The translations under genes and the position numbers were made by a program. Under the pieces are notes generated by a model, which saw only the letters and a list, made by a program, of their open reading frames with translations, did not search any database and was not told the DNA's origin. Source: Piliocolobus tephrosceles (Eukaryota > Chordata > Mammalia > Primates > Cercopithecidae). From it: DNA of 64,000 bases. This document shows positions 33,891 through 45,459 of the stretch, piece by piece. Within the stretch, counting starts at the first letter, position 1, and each line of letters opens with the position of its first letter. The DNA lies in assembly GCF_002776525.5 (NCBI RefSeq), contig NC_045436.1, positions 162,502,830 through 162,566,829 on the forward strand, written 5' to 3'.

Positions 33891-35494
33891 ACTTTTCTTA
33901 ATGGCACTAAAAAGGTGAACCCTTTCTGGAAGTCTTTCAAATTTCTTTGCCCAGAGCCTCTAGAAGAATCACTGTCTATAGAAGCCATAGCTTTATAAAA
34001 TGGTAAGATCATTTTTTAATGTTAAGACTTGGAAGTTGAAATTACTCTTTCATTTACGCACTGCAGAATGAATGTTGTGTTAGCAGGCATGAAAACATTA
34101 ATTTTCTGTACATCTTTGTTAGCTTCTTGGGTGACCAGGTGCACTGTCAATGAGCAGAAACATTTTAAAAAATAATTTTTTTCTGAGTCATAGGTCTCAA
34201 CAGTTGGCTTAAAGTATTCAGGAAACCATGTGGTAAATGGGTATCTCATCATCCAGGCTTTGTTTTTCTGGTTCGAGTGTGCAGATAAATAGATTTAGCA
34301 TCACTTTCAAGGGCTCTAGAATTTTCAGAATTTTAAATAACCATTTGTTTTGACTTAAAGTCATTAGATTCCTTAGCCCCTAAAAAGAAAGTCAGTCTGT
34401 CCTTTCAAGCTTTAAAGCCAAGTGTTGACTCCTCCTCTCTGACTATGAAAGTCCTAGATGAAATCTTCCAATACAAGGCTGTTTTATCTACATTGAATAT
34501 CTGTTGCTTTGTGTGGCCACATTCATCACTTACCTTGGCCAAGTCTTGTGGATAACTTACTATAGCTTCCATATCAGCACTTGCTGCTTCACCTTGTACT
34601 TTCATGGTATGGAGATAGCTTCTATCCTTAAACTTCATCAACCTACCTCTGCTAGCATCAGATCAGATTTTTCTTCTTCAGCTTTCTCTCCTGTCTCAGT
34701 CATTGTAGAATTGCAGAGAGGTTTTGGTTTAAGGGAATGTTGTGGCTGATTCAATTGTATATCTAGACCACTCCAACTTTCTCCATGTCAGCAATAAGGC
34801 TGTTTTGCCTTTTTTAAATTTATTTTTTAATTTTTATTTTATCTGTGTGTTCACTGGAGTCACACTTTGAATTTTCTTTGAGAACTTCCTCTTTGCATCT
34901 CCAACTTGGCTTTGGCACAAAAAGGCCTGCCTTTCAGCCCATCTTGGTTTTCAACACGCTCTCCTCACTAAGGTAATCATTTCTAGCTTTTGATTTCAAG
35001 TGAGAGACATGCAACTTTTCCTTTCACTTGAACATTTAGGGGCCACTGCAGGGTTGTTAACTGGTCTACGTTCAATATTGTTGTGTCTCAGGGAATAGAA
35101 AGGCCCAAGAAAGGGAGAGAGAAGAGGGAACAACTGGTTGGTGGAGCAGTCAGAACACACACATCTCTTGATTAAGTTTGCCATCTTACATGGGCACAGT
35201 TCATGGCACCCCAAAACAATCACAATTTTAACATCAGAAATCACTGCATCACAGATCACCGTAACAGATATAATAAACATGAAAAAGTTTGAAGTATTCA
35301 AACATGAAAAAGTTTGAAAAAACTGAAGTTTGAAATATCGCAAAATATGATGCAGAGACATGAAATGAGTACATATAGTGGCGTTGATAGACTGCTGGAC
35401 TCAGGGTTGTCACAAACTTCCAATTTGTAAAAAGAAATGCATTATCTACAAAGCACAATAAATCAAAGCCTGGTAAATCGAGTTATGCCTGTGT

Positions 35495-36550
35495 GCATTT
35501 AATCCTCTAACTTCTCACACTGCACTTCAGTATTATCTCGCTATCTTATTCCCTCCTCCTCTGAAGAGGGAGAACAGCTGACCTTGATTAGTGAGAACCC
35601 AAGTATGGTAGGAACATACTTTTAGCAGTGGGTGTGGTTGCCGTGCAGCAGCTCATTACTGAGGTCAGGCATAGTCTCTCGATGTCCTGGAACTGCTTAC
35701 ACATATAGAGAGTGAGCTTTCCTTCTCTGTTCTCTGTTCCCATAAGATAAGTGCCCTGAAGAAGATCTGCCATTTCTCTTTGTCTCTCTCTCTCTCTCTC
35801 TCTCTGGTAACCATGTATGAACCAGGCCTACAGTTCTTTTGGCAGGCTGGCTTTGTATAATCGAAGTCTATTCGGCAGACCCAGCTCTCCTTGAAGGTCT
35901 CATTTTAAAATGAAAATAAAAATTTTTCATCAGGCTTTGGTTCTAAGCTACATTCCCTAACATACGTTATCAGGAGGCCTATATTAGGGGGACAATTGGG
36001 CACCTGATTAGCCATTAGCAAAGATAATACCTTGTCACATTTAGCTAGTGATCCTTGTGTCTATTTTCTATTTTTCTGACATGGAGGGAAGGAGAAATAA
36101 TGACTCTTAAGCTTTGTAATCTCCAAAACTATATTTTGAGGGATCCTTCCTATGTCATGCTCTAACTTTTCTGATTTAGATGCTGTAGAGAGACAAAGTT
36201 ACACATGGATGATATTCTTCTGGTAGATAAAAGTGGCCTGATACCTTTGTAGAGGAGTAAAGCTGAGGTCCATCATGGACCTTGAAAATACAAACTGAAC
36301 TGATACCAAGAGGGAGACACTGGAACAAAAGGAATAACATTGGTTTGTTAAGAAAAATTTCATTCATCATCCACTTCATCTCCTCTAATCCATTTCTATG
36401 AGCTGTTATACATGAGGGACATCTGTGAAAATGTCTTTTTCACAGAAAACTAAAAGCAGCCACAATATCTGAAGTCAATATCTCTAACACCTGAGCTAAC
36501 CTATTGAAACCAGAACCCAACAAACAACACTAGTATTAGTATTCATTTTA
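35495..36550. other. Unassigned sequence
   Basis: No interspersed repeat recognised except (TC)n at 35783-35807. Minus-strand open frames at 35588-35773 and 36176-36379 have no recognisable domain. Confidence 0.35.
35783..35807. repeat. (TC)12 microsatellite
   Basis: Uninterrupted TC dinucleotide run. Confidence 0.97.
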
Positions 36551-36568
36551 GAAAATCTAGTAATATCA

Positions 36569-36877
36569 GGGCAAGGCGCAGTGGCTCCCGCCTGTAATCC
36601 CAGTACTTTGGGAGGCTGAGGCAGGCAGATAACAAGGTCAGGAGATTGAGACCATCCTGGCAAACACAGTGAAACCCTGTCTCTACTTAAAAAAAATTAC
36701 AAAAAATTAGCCAGGCGTAGTGGCAGGTGCCTGTAGTCCCAGCTGTTTGGGAGGCTGAGGCAGGAGAATGGCGTGAACCTGTGAGGCAGAGCTTGCAGTG
36801 AGCTGAGATCACGTCACTGCACTCCAGACTGGGCAACAGAGGAAGACTCCATCTCAAAAAAAAAAAAAAAAAAGAAA
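36569..36877 (+). mobile_element. Alu SINE (AluY/S-type), sense
   Basis: Full-length Alu with an 18-bp perfect target-site duplication 'gaaaatctagtaatatca' (36551-36568 and 36878-36895). 'gagaatggcgtgaacc' and 'gagcttgcagtgagctgaga' favour AluY. Confidence 0.97.
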
Positions 36878-36899
36878 GAAAATCTAGTAATATCAATGA

Positions 36900-38055
36900 T
36901 CTTATGATTACATACTTATAATATCACTGTGTGGGAGCAAATCCAGATATCAAAATGTTCTTTAAATTGACCAAAATATATATACTTTTGTTTTCAGAAC
37001 TAATAGGTTATTCATGCAAAATTAATGTGGCCACTGAAGAAGTCCTGCAAGGAATTCAATTAAGAGTTTGATGAAAATGCTCTGATACCTAATTCTTATA
37101 AATCAGTTTATTTTACTAAATGCAAAAAAGAAGTTGGGTAAATATTACTACAAATGGGCACCAAGTGAAAGACATGCAATGAATATTGCTTATCAAATAT
37201 CTCCAATCCCTCACTGGAGAACTGTTATAGAAAGACTTGGAATGGTATCTTGTTCCATGTACTTAATATAGGAAACATCTAAGAGTCTGCACGTTCTTTG
37301 TTGCCAGTTTATTTATGGGTCTAGAGATAGCCTCCATTTCACCACCCCTGAAAGTACCATGGGAATACAATGTGATTGGTGGAGGTCTCAATATTTGCAG
37401 CTACTATCATACCCAGGTGGGCTCTGCTACCCTATAACCAGGCTAGGTCATAACGTAATTATATTCCATAGGACCAGTTGAAACCATTTATCAAGGCTGT
37501 TATATTTTTGCCCATGAGGAATTACTCAATTTTGGTCGTGTAGTAGAGACAGCTTTGTAGACAAATGGAGATCTGACTGCTAGAGTGGCTCTTCATCCTT
37601 GGTAGTGAGAATCTTAACAACAGCAGATTCCAAAAACCATGACCCAAATGGACTGGACCCAGACCACTGTTTCAGATGTGGCTGTGGGGAAGAGGTTGAG
37701 CAAGCCCTCCATTGGGGCTTTTCCTAATGTGACACAACTTCATTCTCAAGAGGCAGAGTCATTCTTAACCCAACTGGGTCTCCCAGAAGACATAGAAAAT
37801 TTGAGGACCCACATTCCGATAACATCCCCAGGATGATGATCACTAGTGACGAAAACCTTTGAGCTTAACACATTGAATTGGGATTTCTAAGAGAGTGTTT
37901 GTGTAAGAATGCTTATTTCCAAACCTTTTCTTCTTTCAATCCTGTCACACTAAAATTCCACTTTGTAGTTGATGATCACTTTGATCTAACAACTGGGTTC
38001 CAGAAAAACTATAATGTCACTCTGGTGGTCACTATCACCTGAAACCAAAAGCCAT
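36900..38055. other. Unassigned sequence
   Basis: Not obviously L1, L2 or Alu. The open frame 37639-37836 lacks any recognised domain and sits in no exon context. An old retroelement interior is possible but cannot be supported. Confidence 0.35.
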
Positions 38056-38059
38056 TTCT

Positions 38060-38495
38060 TCTTCTTGGTCCCACAGACAGCCTACATTTCACAATTCTTT
38101 TTTCTTGAAATTTTGTGCAGTCATGTGATCAAGGGTTAATATACATGTAAGTAATATTTGCAGCTTCCAGGATTGGGCCTTATCAATTTTCCATGCAAAA
38201 TTCTCCATACTCATTTCTACTTTTCTGACTGGGTAGTAATCCCCAGGTCATCTGTGAGGACATATGTTAAAGATGACAGAGCCTCCATCAGACTGGATCT
38301 TAGAATGTTTTGTGAGGTGGAGATTTATACCCCCACTTTGACCCCAATTTCTCCTGATCTGAAGAGGAGGAGATGACATAATAGAAACAGTGCCAAGAAT
38401 GTGAATTGCTTGAGAGAAGATGCCTGAACTGGCTTTTAGAAAGAGACCACTGTAGAAACCATGTGTGAGGAGACGGGAACTGTTTATGAACACAT
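38060..38495. other. Possible ancient LTR or medium-reiterated repeat
   Basis: 'gattgggccttatcaatttt', 'aatccccaggtcatctgtga' and 'gatgacagagcctccatcag' resemble phrases of an old mammalian repeat I recall without a secure name. Antiparallel open frames here are chance. Confidence 0.35.
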
Positions 38496-38498
38496 ACA

Positions 38499-38802
38499 GG
38501 CTGGATGTAGTGGCTCACGCCTGTAATCCCAGAATTTTGGGAGGCTGAGGCAGGAGGCTCGCTCGAGCCCAGGAGTTTGAGATGAGCCTAGGCAACATGG
38601 TGAAACCCCATCTCTACCAAAAATATAAAAATTAGCTGGGTATGGTGGAGTGTGCCTGTAGTCCCAGCTACTCAGGAGGCTGAAGTAGGAAAATAGTTTG
38701 AACCTGGGAGGCAGAGGTTGCATTGATCCAAGATCATGCCACTGCACTCCAGCCTGGGTGACAGAGCTAGACCCTGTCTCAAAAAAAAAAAAAAAAAAAA
38801 AA
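38499..38802 (+). mobile_element. AluJ-type SINE, sense
   Basis: 'aggaggctcgctcgagccca' and 'ggagtttgagatgagcctag' are AluJ-type diagnostics. Long terminal A-run, then 'ttaaagaaag'. Flanks share a weak 'aacacata' repeat. Confidence 0.93.
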
Positions 38803-38805
38803 TTA

Positions 38806-40158
38806 AAGAAAGAAATAAATTAAACACATAAAAACCATCCCCCACCTCTATCTGATAAATCTTTGAAAAGCATCAGTGGTAGAACCAGATGCAAAGCTAG
38901 AGTCTATGAATAAGTCCATGGAAGTGACAGCTAAGGAAAGGCAGGATACAGAGAAATGGATGGTAATTTGCAGACACGCTACCAGAGTCTAATACTATTT
39001 TGGGGCCTCTCTGCACCATTATTCTTAAATAAAATGGAGAGGAATAAGTGTTAATACAAGTGTAGAATTACACTACAAGTTCTATTTGTATGTAGCCCTG
39101 TCATTCAGGCAAAAGAGGTAGTAATGACTTAGAGATCAGATTGGCTCACTGGAGCACAGCAGTAGCAAAGAAAACCTCAAATGATTTACACAGAAGAAAG
39201 AAAAGGAAGGCAAGATTGGCCTTTTTACATTCAGCCACATTTCCTTCACTTAGTCTTACAGGCAGCTATTAAAAAAATTCTTTTTACCAAAATATTTAAA
39301 TCATGAATTCATTCATGAAGGATAAATGAAGACATTTTTAATTTCTTGTGAAACAGAGAATGTGAATTATTACTTTTCATTCTTTAGGATATTCATCAAA
39401 ATTACTTTGAGGAAGGCTCCCATATTTCAAATGCTCTATGAGCTCCGTTATACCTTCCAATCCTGAGCCAGCCATAGATACAGTCTCGCAAATGTGCAGA
39501 GGGCATTCCCCATCAGCAGATACATGTGAGGATAAATGAGCATTTGCTGCATGTGTGTTTATTTCAAAAACAAATGCATCTTAGTGACTCATTCCCACTG
39601 AGTCTCTCTCAAACATTTCAATTAGTTTTACACAATTTACCATTCTCTTTTTATGCTCATGTTTACTTCATTTACCTATGTAATTAACTCCCATAAATAC
39701 ACTAAAAAGAAAAACTGGTACACGCAAAATTTAGAAACAAAAAAATCATGGTTTTTCATAAACCCATACTTCAACAGAGTAGGAGCAGTCGCAAAAATGC
39801 AGGGTGCTACATTATTCAGTAGGTTTGAGAGGGAAAACGGAGGGGTTGATTAGCAAGTTGTTCGGCTGGACAGGTTTGAGAGAGCCTCTTCTGTATTATG
39901 TACCTGGCCTTATGTACAGATATAAGAAAGTGTATGTTATGATACAGCAGCAGCTAGAAGGCCCTGTTCACTAGTAATACCCAGAGCCTAGAAGTGCCTG
40001 ACAAATATTAGCATCCTAATTAGTATTTGTTGAATCAATAGATGATATGCCTATATATTTTCATAAGAATACAAAATCCAGATATCTTTGCTAAGTACCT
40101 ATATTTGTTTTCTTAACTGCTAAAATAGTTATGTTGTTTTATAAATGACTTTTGTTGA
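38806..40158. other. Repeat-poor, unassigned sequence
   Basis: No family, exon or RNA gene recognised in about 1.35 kb. Confidence 0.35.
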
Positions 40159-40174
40159 TTGAAAAGTGCTGGAG

Positions 40175-40459
40175 GGCTGGGCATGGTGGCTCACACCTGT
40201 AATCCCAGCAATCTGGGAGGCAGAGGTGGGTGGATCACTTGAGGACAGGAGTTCAAGACCAATCTGGCCAACATGGTGAAACCCTGTCTCTCCTAAAAAT
40301 ACAAAAATTAGCTGGGTGTGGTGGTGCATGCCTTTAATCTCAGTTACTACAGAGGCTGAGGCAGGAGAATCGCTTGAACCTGGGAGGCGGAGGTTGCAAT
40401 AGGCCGAGATTGTGCCACTGCACCACTCCAGCCTGGGTGACAGAGCAAGATTCCATCTC

Positions 40460-40490
<31 letters not shown>

Positions 40491-40493
40491 AAG
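40175..40493 (+). mobile_element. AluS-type SINE, sense
   Basis: Full-length Alu with a long A-tail (about 29 A). Target-site duplication 'gaaaagtgctggag' (40161-40174) versus 'gaaaatgctggag' (40494-40506). Confidence 0.96.
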
Positions 40494-40509
40494 GAAAATG
40501 CTGGAGATA

Positions 40510-41880
40510 CTGACAACATCCCACGTTCCGATTATCCAGCCCCTAAGTGATAAAATGTTCCTTTAAATACTATTCTTCTAAACATGAATACTTCTTTTCT
40601 CTGGATTATTGCATAATGTGCCCACCTCCATGTTGTTGTAGTTGTCCCTGGATTGTCTTCATGTCACAGCTGACCTTTTACAAAACATGTGGGAGCAGAG
40701 GTAAAGAAAGAACAGAGAATGTGTTTATCATTTTATTGCTGTACGCGCTGCCTCCAGCACACTGCTTTGGCAAAAAAAAAAATCGCTACTGAATTAACGA
40801 ATGGATTTCCTGTTGTAGGAGCTCAGGACTAAAGTACAGGTCACAGAAGTATGTCCCGTAATCTCATTTTGGCAACGCCAGCCAGAGAGCCCTGAAACAA
40901 AGACTTCTGTTCCTATTTAGGAAAAAGAGAATAAAAGGAACCCCTGACTTTAAGAAAAATCCATACAGTTTTATGATGGAACAGAGGGATTTGAGTGTGT
41001 TTACCATGGTCCTGAGGTATAGAAAAGACCTTCAGGTGATTTCATAAGAATATTATGTAGATGGCAAAATGTTCTGACTGGGAAAGTCGTGGAACTCCTA
41101 CAACAAAGGGCCTTGGATGGCACTTGAATGATCGCATCCTGCCTCTTGATGCCCAAACACCTAAAGCACCTCTAGAAACAAATCTGTTCAGTGTTAGGTG
41201 CCAGGATGCTCAACTCAGGATGGCACTGTTAGGCTCTCTACTGCCCTGAGCTCCTTCCCCTCACATCCCTCCTACGCTTTCTAGTCGGATGCGTGAGCAG
41301 TTGACTATGTGGTCAAGGGGTTGAGCCATCACTCCCAACACTGGGATCCCTCTTCTTGCCAGGAATCAGCTTAAAATGCTGACTCCTAAAGACCCACAGC
41401 TTGAACGTTATCCTGGTAAATCTGACTTCACATTAAAAAAAACAATCTTTAGGTTCTATATTGAATGAATAAGATCTTTGCTATCATAACCAAGATCTCT
41501 ATATTTGGCAAATCAAAACTGGAAGGGAACATGAAGCCAATAGAATTTTTCAAATCAAAATGAGTTAGTCCATTTATAGAAAGAAAGAAAAAAAGAGTTA
41601 TGCTTTGTGTAAATAACTCTGAGATAAAGTAGCACATTTTCAGCATGACATTGGTAGAAGTTCAGCATAGCAGCTTTGGAAAATCACTTCTTTTATGGGC
41701 TTTCGTTATTTTTGTTTGAATCAGAATAACTTTCTAGATGATCAGGGAAGTCTGTTTTACAAAGTAGTAGAATACATATCTACATATAAATTAGAACCTA
41801 CAAAATGATTATTAGGTTTTTAAGAGTGACTTCAGATTCTCCATGCATCTATACTCCTTCATAATTCTAACAATAAGAAT
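40510..41880. other. Repeat-poor, unassigned sequence
   Basis: No family recognised. Short open frames at 40547-40792 and 41061-41249 have no domain. Confidence 0.35.
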
Positions 41881-41884
41881 AATA

Positions 41885-42100
41885 AAAAGTACCCCGTATG
41901 AATCAGGCACTGTGTTGAATCTTCTGTATACATTCTTTTTGAGTTTTCTCAGTAGCCCCTCCTCATGTAGGTGTTATTCTCATTATACTGATGTAGAAAC
42001 TTAGGCACACAGGTTGAACAACTTGCCTAAGTCACATGGCAACCAGCATGAGAACCAGAGCTGAAACTCAGCTTTGCTTGACATGACACAAAGCATATGT
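41885..42100 (+). repeat. MIR SINE, sense
   Basis: 'gaatcaggcactgtgttgaa', 'cattatactgatgtagaaac', 'ttaggcacacaggttgaaca' and 'acttgcctaagtcacatggc' match MIR in order. Confidence 0.9.
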
Positions 42101-43910
42101 TTTTTTCTTTATGCTTTGCTGTTTCATCGTAGATACTTTCCAAGAATTCATTGCAGGCATTTGTGTAATATTCTGAAACATGCTGGTTGTAGATGAAAGA
42201 GGAGCATGTGCCACAAAAGTTTACGGACATGGCACCAGTATGAAATGATTTGATTTTTAATGCAGCTCTGCTGTAATACAGAAAGCTTTCCAATTCATAT
42301 TTGTTAGTACTTCCAAATAATAGCTTCCATAACACTGATCTTTTGAGAAGGCAGAAAGCAGATAAAAAGGGCCTTTTTTTGTGTATGTAGAGAAAACTAA
42401 AATGCCTTGGAGTTGAAGTGATCTAATACTGAAGAGCAATGAACCACTATTAAACACTGGACCTGGTGGCTAGATGAGTCGTTTTTCTTTCTCTGTCTTT
42501 ATCAACTGGTAAGCAGGCTGGTAACCTGATACACTGGAAATCTTCCCTCCCTATACTCTGGTTTTTAAAACAGGCAAAAAGAAGGAAAACAAACAGTCTT
42601 TATAAATAAATTAAACCTCTAACTAAAAAGCTAATTATAAGTGTATTTGTTTTGTTGGAGGTAAGGCACATCTATTATCATAAAGATAATTAACTCAGTC
42701 TGACAGATCTAATAAAAGGACAAGTTTAGCACTGGCTTAGCCGGAAGCCGAAGGCAAGCAATTTTTATAATTACTAGTTATTGTAACTGGGCTCAGAGAA
42801 AATGGTCTGTGATATTTAAACAGTAATGCTAATTTGCATTTAGACCTGCCCTTTTTTTTCCATGAAAGAAAGTAAAAGACTGGATTAAGTACAGGAAACC
42901 TCATTCGCTAAAATATTTTTAAATATATAAAAGCACCCAGAATGAAAGTCTCTTCATCTATAAGCTAAAGAATTTCTCTGAGTAGATAATGAATGCCCTT
43001 ATAAGGCAAATGTCTTAACAACTGGCAAACAATTAAATAACTTAGCCCAGCTTTCCAATGCACAAGAGGAAAATATGCTATCTACAATTATTAAAAACAT
43101 TATGTAGTGACCCTGTTTCATTCTCTCTTTTATAGATATGCATGGTTGCATCTACCACTGGCTATCTCTTGAAATGAGGGGATTAAAAAATAATGACAAA
43201 ATAAAGAGCATTGCAAATAGACAAGCAAGGATACTGACTTTGTAACCAATTACTTTCACTGTTAGAAAGATGAGGAAAGAAAAGGTAAGGTAGGATACGA
43301 AGGAGATGAATGATTTCTACTGTCACCTGGCAACTGCCCTTTAAGTAAAGCTTGTCTCAACATTTCACACCAGACTCCTTCCTGGAGCAAAACAAATCAA
43401 CCTTTTTAAGGGTGGAAGTTACTCTTTAACTGCTCCTCTAATAAAGGCTGTAGAAATAAGTAATAACCAGTGTCAGAAAATAGGTTTGTAATACACTAAG
43501 AAAAGCAATTTAAGGTAAAATACCTGTTAGTCAAATACACATTTTATGTTCTAAAATATGGTGATAGAATCAGCCCATTACATTTGGTAAATATGTTGTA
43601 TAATTTCTCCATATAATACCCTATCCACGCTACTGTTACCAAGGTGAATATTTAACCCATCAGCCTAACTAATTGTCTTGCCAATACTTGAAGAAAATGC
43701 TGACAAATATATGGCAAATGGTCTTTTTCCCTGCAATCTCCAGGTCTCTGGCAAATCGTTTATTTCTTCACATTCTCTCTGGCTTGCCTCCATTTTAATT
43801 TTTTTTTGTTTTTCTGTTTCCTGAGATATTGTAACCGGGAAAGCAAGTTTGATATATTCTCTTGTTTTCAGGTTTGTCCTGAGGAGTCATACTCTTTAAA
43901 TAGAATAAAA
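42101..43910. other. Repeat-poor block, candidate non-coding function
   Basis: About 1.8 kb with no recognised interspersed repeat, which is unusual in this window. It holds a palindromic octamer-type motif at 42826-42839. No exon structure was seen. Regulatory function is only a possibility. Confidence 0.4.
42826..42839. promoter_or_regulatory. Candidate POU/octamer double site
   Basis: 'atgctaatttgcat' contains the octamer complement ATTTGCAT and a one-mismatch octamer ATGCTAAT (versus ATGCAAAT) facing it, overlapping by the central AT. Such paired octamers can bind POU-factor dimers. A 14-bp motif can also arise by chance; no occupancy evidence is available. Confidence 0.3.
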
Positions 43911-43911
43911 G

Positions 43912-43965
43912 TAAAAAACAAAAACAAAAACAAACAGACAGACAAACAAACAAACAAAAAAAACA
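43912..43965. repeat. (CAAA)n/(CAGA)n simple repeat
   Basis: 'aaaaacaaaaacaaaaacaa' followed by 'cagacagacaaacaaacaaa'; it immediately precedes an Alu insertion. Confidence 0.85.
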
Positions 43966-43971
43966 ATTCTG

Positions 43972-44340
43972 GCCACGCATGGTGACTCAAGCCTGTAATC
44001 CCAGCACTTTGGAACTCTGAGGCTGGCAGATTACTTGAGGTCAGGAGTTCAAGACCAGTCAGGCTAACATGGTGAAATCCCGTCTCTACAATAATACAAA
44101 ATTTAGCTGGGTGTTGGTGGCACATGTCTGTAATGCCTGCTACTTGGGAGGCTGAGGCAGGAGAACTGCTTGAACCCAGGAGGTAGAGGCTACAGAGAGC
44201 CGAGATTATACTGGATGGGTAACAGAGTTAGACTCCGTCGCAAAAAAAAAAAAAAAAAAAAAAAAAAGAAAGAAATTCCTGGCTGAGTGACAGAGTGAGA
44301 TTCTGTTCCAAAAAGAAAAAAAAAAAAAAAAAAAAAAAAA
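43972..44340 (+). mobile_element. Alu SINE with duplicated 3' end and two A-tails
   Basis: Alu from 'gccacgcatggtgactcaag' to 'tagactccgtcgc' with an A-tract (44242-44266), then 'agaaagaaattcctgg' and a second Alu tail 'ctgagtgacagagtgagatt' with another A-rich tract to 44340. The flanking repeats 'caattctg' (43964-43971 and 44342-44349) enclose both tails, suggesting a single insertion event followed by tail duplication. Confidence 0.88.
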
Positions 44341-44349
44341 GCAATTCTG

Positions 44350-45170
44350 TGAAGGAAGAACCTCTGTTCCAAACCTGGCAAAGCAACGCTCTTCTCCCAT
44401 CTCCATTTCTTTTTATTTTCCAATTGATTCCCACCTGTAACATTTCATGCTCGCTCCTCCTATATCTTTTACCACAAAAACCATATTCTTTTACACACAT
44501 TTATGATATACATTCAACTAATATTCAAGTATGCAAAAGGTTTTTAGATAGATGCTCAGTAAAAAGAAAAGAAAAAAATATAAAAAAGAAAGCGTAAGAT
44601 GGAGTTTCTCCTGCCAGAGATCTCTACTCACAATACAATGTGAAAAGTGCCACAAGGGATAAGTATGGGAAGCTATGGGGAAAGTGGGGCATCTAAACCA
44701 AATTCACCAACAGAAACTTGTTTTAAATTTTGAGAGAAAGAGGTTGCAGAGATGCCTCCAGGAAGATGGGTTGTGAGGGGACGGGGGTCAGAACACGCTA
44801 GATCCAGAGGACAGCACACGCAATGCCAGTGAAGGAAGAGAGGACAAGATTATTCATGGAATGAGAATGAGATTATTCTTAGAAACCTTGCCTACCTCTA
44901 CTTATTGAGATTAATCCCTGTCTAGTTTTGGCAGCTCCTGTGAAGATTAGACAGATAATCTGAGATACTGTATTCATTTGTATGCTTCTATGTTTTTCTT
45001 TTAATTCTAAGTTCTTAAAACTCAAGCATCATATCCATGACTTCAGTTCCAGAACAAGAATCTACAAAGCAAGCACCAAGAAGTTGCGGAATGCCAGCAA
45101 CTGAGATCTCAGGATAACAGAAATTAGAACAATTTCGTAGGACAGACAGGTATCCTTTTAAGCAACTAAT
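44350..45170. other. Unassigned sequence
   Basis: No repeat or gene recognised. Confidence 0.35.
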
Positions 45171-45178
45171 TCTTATTC

Positions 45179-45180
<2 letters not shown>

Positions 45181-45225
<45 letters not shown>

Positions 45226-45443
45226 TATTATTTTTAGTTCTGGGGCACAGGTGCAGGATGCACAGGTTTGTTACATAGGTAAATGTGTGCATGATGGTTT
45301 GCTACACCTATCAACCCATCACTTAGGTATTAAGCCCAGCAAGCATTAGCTCTTTTTCCTTATGCTCTCTCTCCCCTCCCCAACCACCCTCCGACAGGCC
45401 CCAGAGTGTACTGTTTCCCTCCCTGTGTCTACATGCTCTTGTT
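45181..45443 (-). mobile_element. Very short L1 3' end, antisense
   Basis: An (att)n tail (45182-45233) and then the antisense L1 3' UTR: 'gttctggggcacaggtgcag', 'aggtttgttacataggtaaa', 'ccctccgacaggccccagag'. Extreme 5' truncation to about 210 bp plus tail. A probable short target-site duplication 'ttattctt' lies on both sides. Confidence 0.88.
45182..45233. repeat. (ATT)n microsatellite
   Basis: 'ttattattatt' run of about 45 bases with one interruption, derived from the L1 poly(A/T) tail. Confidence 0.95.
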
Positions 45444-45459
45444 GTTATTCTTAACAGCC

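Larger units (their letters stand above)
32445..35046 (-). pseudogene. Dead Tigger1 transposase
   Basis: On the minus strand the start region reads 'VAPKCSSERK', with the initiator ATG changed to GTG. The first catalytic Asp survives in 'FNVDKTALYW' (34405-34641 frame). The second is readable as 'LLIDSAPGHP' near 34130, but in a frame different from its neighbours. The third is replaced: 'MPANTTFILQCVNERV' has Asn where Asp is expected. Two L1 3' ends split the C-terminal third. These changes abolish transposase activity. Confidence 0.85.
32221..35491 (-). mobile_element. Tigger1 pogo-like DNA transposon, split by L1s
   Basis: The left terminus 'cagacatacctctgagatat' and right terminus 'gagttatgcctg' are inverted repeats of Tigger1. 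TA precedes the left end (32219-32220) and TG follows the right end. Without the L1 insertion (about 32937-33890) the element is about 2.3 kb, close to the roughly 2.4-kb full length. Its transposase gene lies on the minus strand and is dead. Confidence 0.93.

Noticed and set aside
34022..34641. Two minus-strand frames with clear homology to a DDE transposase
   Set aside because: They are pieces of the dead Tigger1 transposase, with a frameshift, an altered third catalytic residue and an L1 insertion, so not a domesticated gene.
37639..37836. 65-codon frame in unassigned sequence
   Set aside because: No domain, no splice context, and length within chance expectation for this base composition.
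44190..44597. Open frames with long Phe or Lys runs
   Set aside because: They are translations of the A/T tails of the duplicated-tail Alu.
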